Part shown: in pieces, positions 61,521 through 64,000 of the stretch | Layout: each line of letters begins with the position of its first letter | How positions within the stretch are numbered: the first letter of the stretch is position 1 | Assembly (NCBI GenBank): GCA_019639115.1 | Contig: JAHBSM010000007.1 | Location: forward strand, 148,936 to 212,935 | DNA from: Acidobacteriota bacterium | GTDB lineage: Bacteria > Acidobacteriota > Blastocatellia > Pyrinomonadales > Pyrinomonadaceae | Direction: 5' to 3' | Length of the DNA: 64,000 nucleotides | Translations under genes and position numbers: made by a program | Notes under the pieces: model-generated | The model's input: the letters and a program-made list of their open reading frames with translations, nothing else | Database searches by the model: none | Told to the model about the DNA's origin: nothing

Positions 61521-63098
61521 ATGAATCAAGCCAAGCTCATCATTGACGGCCGCGATCACGAACTCAAGGAGGCTGTCGCTTCAGTCGGCAGAACGCCCGA
61601 CAACTCCATTTCTTTCCCAGACGATGATAGGATCTCGCGCCATCATGCAGAGATCGAGTTTCGCGACGGATCTCACTACCTGATCGACCTGGGAAGCAGC
61701 AACGGTACCGCCGTGAACGGCGCTGCGATCAGCGGCGAGGCCGAGCTAAAGGATGGCGATCGGATCGTCTTTGGGGGTTCGAGAGAGGCCGTCTTTTCAC
61801 TATCGGACGGCTCCCGATCCGAGGATCCGGCCGGCAGCAGCACACCGAAAATTACCTCGAACGAGACGGAACCGATCCCCGGGGCCGACCTGCTCAGTTA
61901 CGAAGCGAAAGCTGCGGGCAACCGAGCCGTTTACTCAGGGATCGATGCCGCAGGGACAGCCGCCGGTGCTCCCGGCGGAGGCTCCAACCCGATGATACTC
62001 GTTGCCGGCGTCGTTTCAGGACTTGCGTTAGTGGCCGTCGCGGCTACGGTTGCGGTCTATTATTCGGGCGGCTCGACGAATTGCGATGCGAGGGCTCGCA
62101 TCATCAGGCCGGAGGCGGGCGATTCGATCACCGGGGCGGTTGATGTCGAGCTGGACGTGACGGACCCCGGATGCGTCGCAAAGGCCGTCATAGTCATCGA
62201 CGACACGGATGTTGCGGCCGCCGAGCCGCCGGCCTTCAAGGCCGTGCTAGACGCCAGAGCGATCCCCGAGTTCGCTGACGGCCGCGACCATCAAGTCACC
62301 GTGGACCTGATCGACGAGACGGGCATTCGGATCCGAGGACGAGATCCGATCTTGCTCGCTTTCGATACTAAGGCCTCGGCAAAACCGACACCTGCGATAC
62401 AAATTGCCGATGCGAATACGAACGCAGGCCCCCAGAAACAGGCTTCGGTCTCGTTGCTTGAGGTTCAGAGTATGGCACAGAAGCTTGTCGCTCAATTCGC
62501 CGGTGGAAAGGCCTACGATCTCAGGGATCGGCAGTTCCTTCAGGAGATCCAAAAACGGACCGCCGAGTTCGCTCTTGCCGGCTACTCAGAGAGGGCCGCA
62601 GCTTATCGCGATGTGATAAATGTCGCATTTGTCCGCGAACAGAATATCGATGCCCCGATCGGATTCATATTGGCGATGAGCCGATCGAAATTTGACCCGA
62701 CAAAAGCGGGTAATGACGAAGGGCTATGGCGAATGGACAGGACATTTGTCGCCGACAATAAATACGACGGCTCCTGCGGGAGTTCGACCTTGATGGATAA
62801 GGACCAGACTTGCGCGGCACGCGCGGCCGCCGCATATATGAAGGCTCTTGTGCTGGGTGCGCTCGACGGAGACCCGCTCTATGGCGTGGCCGCTTTTGGC
62901 AAGACACCGGCGGACGCTGCGGAATGGAAGACCAAGCTGCCGGCGAATCGTTCCGACATCTGGCGTGCCATCCAGGGCAATGCAGAGAGAGAGCAGCTAC
63001 TTCGATTCCTGGCGGCCGGGATCGTCACGGAGAATCCAAAGCGTTTTGGCCTGGATAAGGACAGGCCGCTTTCCGAGCTATATCGGATAACATTGTAG
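61521..63098 (+). CDS. FHA-transmembrane protein with lytic-transglycosylase-like domain lacking the catalytic Glu
   Basis: A protein of 525 residues (ATG 61521; GTG 61518 is an in-frame alternative, with TATAGA at 61510-61515). An N-terminal FHA domain, intact in its key positions (VGRTPDN, DRISRHHAEI, GSSNGTAVNG), binds phosphothreonine. A linker leads to one membrane helix (about residues 157-181), then an Ig-like region (about 195-285) outside. The C-terminal part (about 370-480) follows the SLT lysozyme plan: AMSRSKFDP for the AxxESxFDP helix, GNDEGLWRM for GAxGLMQ, TCAARAAAAYM and GVAAFGKTPADAAEW for LAAYNAGPGAV; but the catalytic Glu is Arg. A non-catalytic murein-binding role is inferred. 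Confidence 0.8.
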   Translation: MNQAKLIIDGRDHELKEAVASVGRTPDNSISFPDDDRISRHHAEIEFRDGSHYLIDLGSSNGTAVNGAAISGEAELKDGDRIVFGGSREAVFSLSDGSRSEDPAGSSTPKITSNETEPIPGADLLSYEAKAAGNRAVYSGIDAAGTAAGAPGGGSNPMILVAGVVSGLALVAVAATVAVYYSGGSTNCDARARIIRPEAGDSITGAVDVELDVTDPGCVAKAVIVIDDTDVAAAEPPAFKAVLDARAIPEFADGRDHQVTVDLIDETGIRIRGRDPILLAFDTKASAKPTPAIQIADANTNAGPQKQASVSLLEVQSMAQKLVAQFAGGKAYDLRDRQFLQEIQKRTAEFALAGYSERAAAYRDVINVAFVREQNIDAPIGFILAMSRSKFDPTKAGNDEGLWRMDRTFVADNKYDGSCGSSTLMDKDQTCAARAAAAYMKALVLGALDGDPLYGVAAFGKTPADAAEWKTKLPANRSDIWRAIQGNAEREQLLRFLAAGIVTENPKRFGLDKDRPLSELYRITL

Positions 63099-63110
63099 GC
63101 AGAGCAGAAG

Positions 63111-64000
63111 ATGGCCCGTCTGATCATCAGATACACGAGCGGCGACACCAGCGGCGAACGCGAGATACCCGAAGGCCGAGCCACGATCGGCCGCGGCGAC
63201 GAGGCGGTCTTCCGATTCGACGACATAGGGCTGTCGAGACTCAATTCAAGCATCTACAACGAGGGCGGCAGACTGTGGATCGTGGATGAAGGCTCGACGA
63301 ACGGAACCCGTATAAATGGCTCGTCCGCAGGTGCGAATGGGACACCGCTCGCGGCGGGTGACCGGATCGAGATCGGAAATTCGACACGGCTTATGATAGA
63401 AGCGCCGGCGGCGGCCGCCGCACCGCCGCCAGAGGCTGTCGTTGTACCGGTCGCTGCTTCTGAACCGGTCACGGCTGATCGGTCGTCGATGGGCCCGGTC
63501 ATCCTTATTGCGGGTGCGATCTTTGTGATAAGCATATCAGCGGTGTTGATGGTCGTGGCTTTGATGGGCGGCGGCAGCAATACGACGGCGGCGAATACAT
63601 ATGCCGCGGATCCTGATCTCGAACCTACGCCCCGGACATTCGATTCGCCTCGCCCATCCGCGGGGCCGGCTAATTCTGCAGAGCCCGGTAATGTCGGTTC
63701 GGTGACGTCCGACGTGCAGCCTACGGTCTCCGCTACGCCGTTTCTGCCGTCCAAACGTTACCCTGATATGACCGACCCGGAAAAGCGTGCTTATATCGAA
63801 TCGAAGGCCATGCGTGTCGCTCAGGTAATAGGCAACAACACAAGCGAAAAGATCCCGGACGACGCCGTTACACGTATAAAATCGTTCGCTGACGCATATG
63901 CTTCCCGGCTCAAGGTGAGGCCGCTCGGAGGTTGCCGATTCGGCGACAATCTGCAGGTCACGTTCGAACGTGCCAGCCGCAACGCTCCCTTCATAGTGCG
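63111..64000 (+). CDS. Second FHA-transmembrane protein (3' end outside window)
   Basis: The frame opens at ATG 63111, 12 nt after the previous stop, and is still open at base 64000 (296 codons seen). ATIGRGDEAVF, DIGLSRLNSSIY and DEGSTNGTRING give an FHA domain, but the conserved His of SRxH is Asn here, so phosphothreonine binding may be weaker. A membrane helix follows at about residues 127-152 (MGPVILIAGAIFVISISAVL), then a Pro/Ser/Thr linker and the start of an extracytoplasmic helical domain that resembles the entry to the SLT-like domain of its neighbour (FERASRNAPFIVR). The two genes are tandem paralogs in architecture. Confidence 0.8.
   Translation, partial: MARLIIRYTSGDTSGEREIPEGRATIGRGDEAVFRFDDIGLSRLNSSIYNEGGRLWIVDEGSTNGTRINGSSAGANGTPLAAGDRIEIGNSTRLMIEAPAAAAAPPPEAVVVPVAASEPVTADRSSMGPVILIAGAIFVISISAVLMVVALMGGGSNTTAANTYAADPDLEPTPRTFDSPRPSAGPANSAEPGNVGSVTSDVQPTVSATPFLPSKRYPDMTDPEKRAYIESKAMRVAQVIGNNTSEKIPDDAVTRIKSFADAYASRLKVRPLGGCRFGDNLQVTFERASRNAPFIV

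Noticed and set aside
1..64000. tRNA, rRNA or replication origin
   Set aside because: I saw no cloverleaf or rRNA-like stretch and no DnaA-box cluster on reading; a tRNAscan/Infernal run would be the decisive check.

Overview
This window looks like a chromosomal segment of a diderm, Gram-negative bacterium with fairly high GC. The diderm reading rests on a TamB-like protein followed by an Omp85/TamA-like barrel, a heptose epimerase (HldD) for LPS core, dTDP-rhamnose genes and a Wzc-type tyrosine autokinase. Several families (DUF1844, a LysW-like protein, a UbiB-like kinase, secreted TIG/metalloprotease proteins) make me think of Acidobacteriota, perhaps Blastocatellia/Pyrinomonadales. That is inference from resemblance; there is no rRNA or tRNA here to prove it.

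Layout. 1-5.3 kb: a + strand glycan/lipid modification block (methyltransferase cut by the edge, HExxH protein, second methyltransferase, GT2 glycosyltransferase, asparagine synthase-type amidotransferase). 5.3-8.3 kb: proline iminopeptidase, TatA, methyltransferase, SDR. 8.4-13.7 kb: a minus-strand run hldD - hypothetical - ribF - VOC - ubiB-like - CBM9-like. 13.8-17.0 kb: SDR, Baeyer-Villiger-type monooxygenase, DUF5694-like protein. 17.0-18.95 kb: an accessory zone with a REPIN-like repeat pair, a 5' remnant of a monooxygenase gene, a toxin-antitoxin-like pair with a truncated nucleotidyltransferase, and a lower-GC restriction-modification pair (MT-A70 methylase plus BglII-type nuclease). 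19-24.5 kb: deoxyhypusine-synthase-like gene, then nrdB, dinD and nrdA. The nrd operon has a textbook sigma-70 promoter overlapped by two NrdR boxes, but a foreign-looking dinD sits between nrdA and nrdB, and nrdA carries an in-frame stop caused by two compensating indels.

24.8-29.3 kb: a lower-GC, translationally coupled three-gene operon for secreted proteins (small secreted protein with a nonsense codon in its signal peptide, 939-residue TIG/metzincin metalloprotease, HEAT-like secreted protein). Upstream of it lie a strong promoter, a ~190-nt structured stretch and a strong inverted-repeat terminator: either a free small RNA or an attenuated leader. 29.4-37.6 kb: PhnP-like phosphodiesterase, DUF1844, mazG, a molybdenum-carrier-like gene joined to mazEF, serS, galU, an MFS transporter, and a ribBA gene whose GTP cyclohydrolase II half has lost its zinc cysteines (RibBX-type). 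37.6-46.1 kb: tamB and a frameshifted tamA/bamA-like gene. 46.1-49.6 kb: HD-GYP/GAF/GGDEF protein, LysW-like protein, PfkB kinase. 49.7-55.6 kb: Wzc-like autokinase, rfbD, rfbB, a small secreted protein, NAD-type isocitrate dehydrogenase. 55.6-64 kb: a + strand run thiO, tlpA-like, methyltransferase, GDPD, cystathionine beta-synthase, a membrane protein and two FHA-transmembrane proteins; the first ends in a lytic-transglycosylase-like domain without the catalytic glutamate.

Recurring themes are very short or absent 5' leaders (-10 box 6-7 nt before the start codon at five genes) and three gene interruptions (nrdA, tamA-like, signal peptide of the 28.9-kb gene) that are either real decay or assembly errors; raw reads would settle this. 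The best candidates for something undescribed are the metzincin operon with its structured leader/RNA, the FHA-pseudo-transglycosylase pair, and the LysW-like protein paired with a c-di-GMP-type signalling protein.
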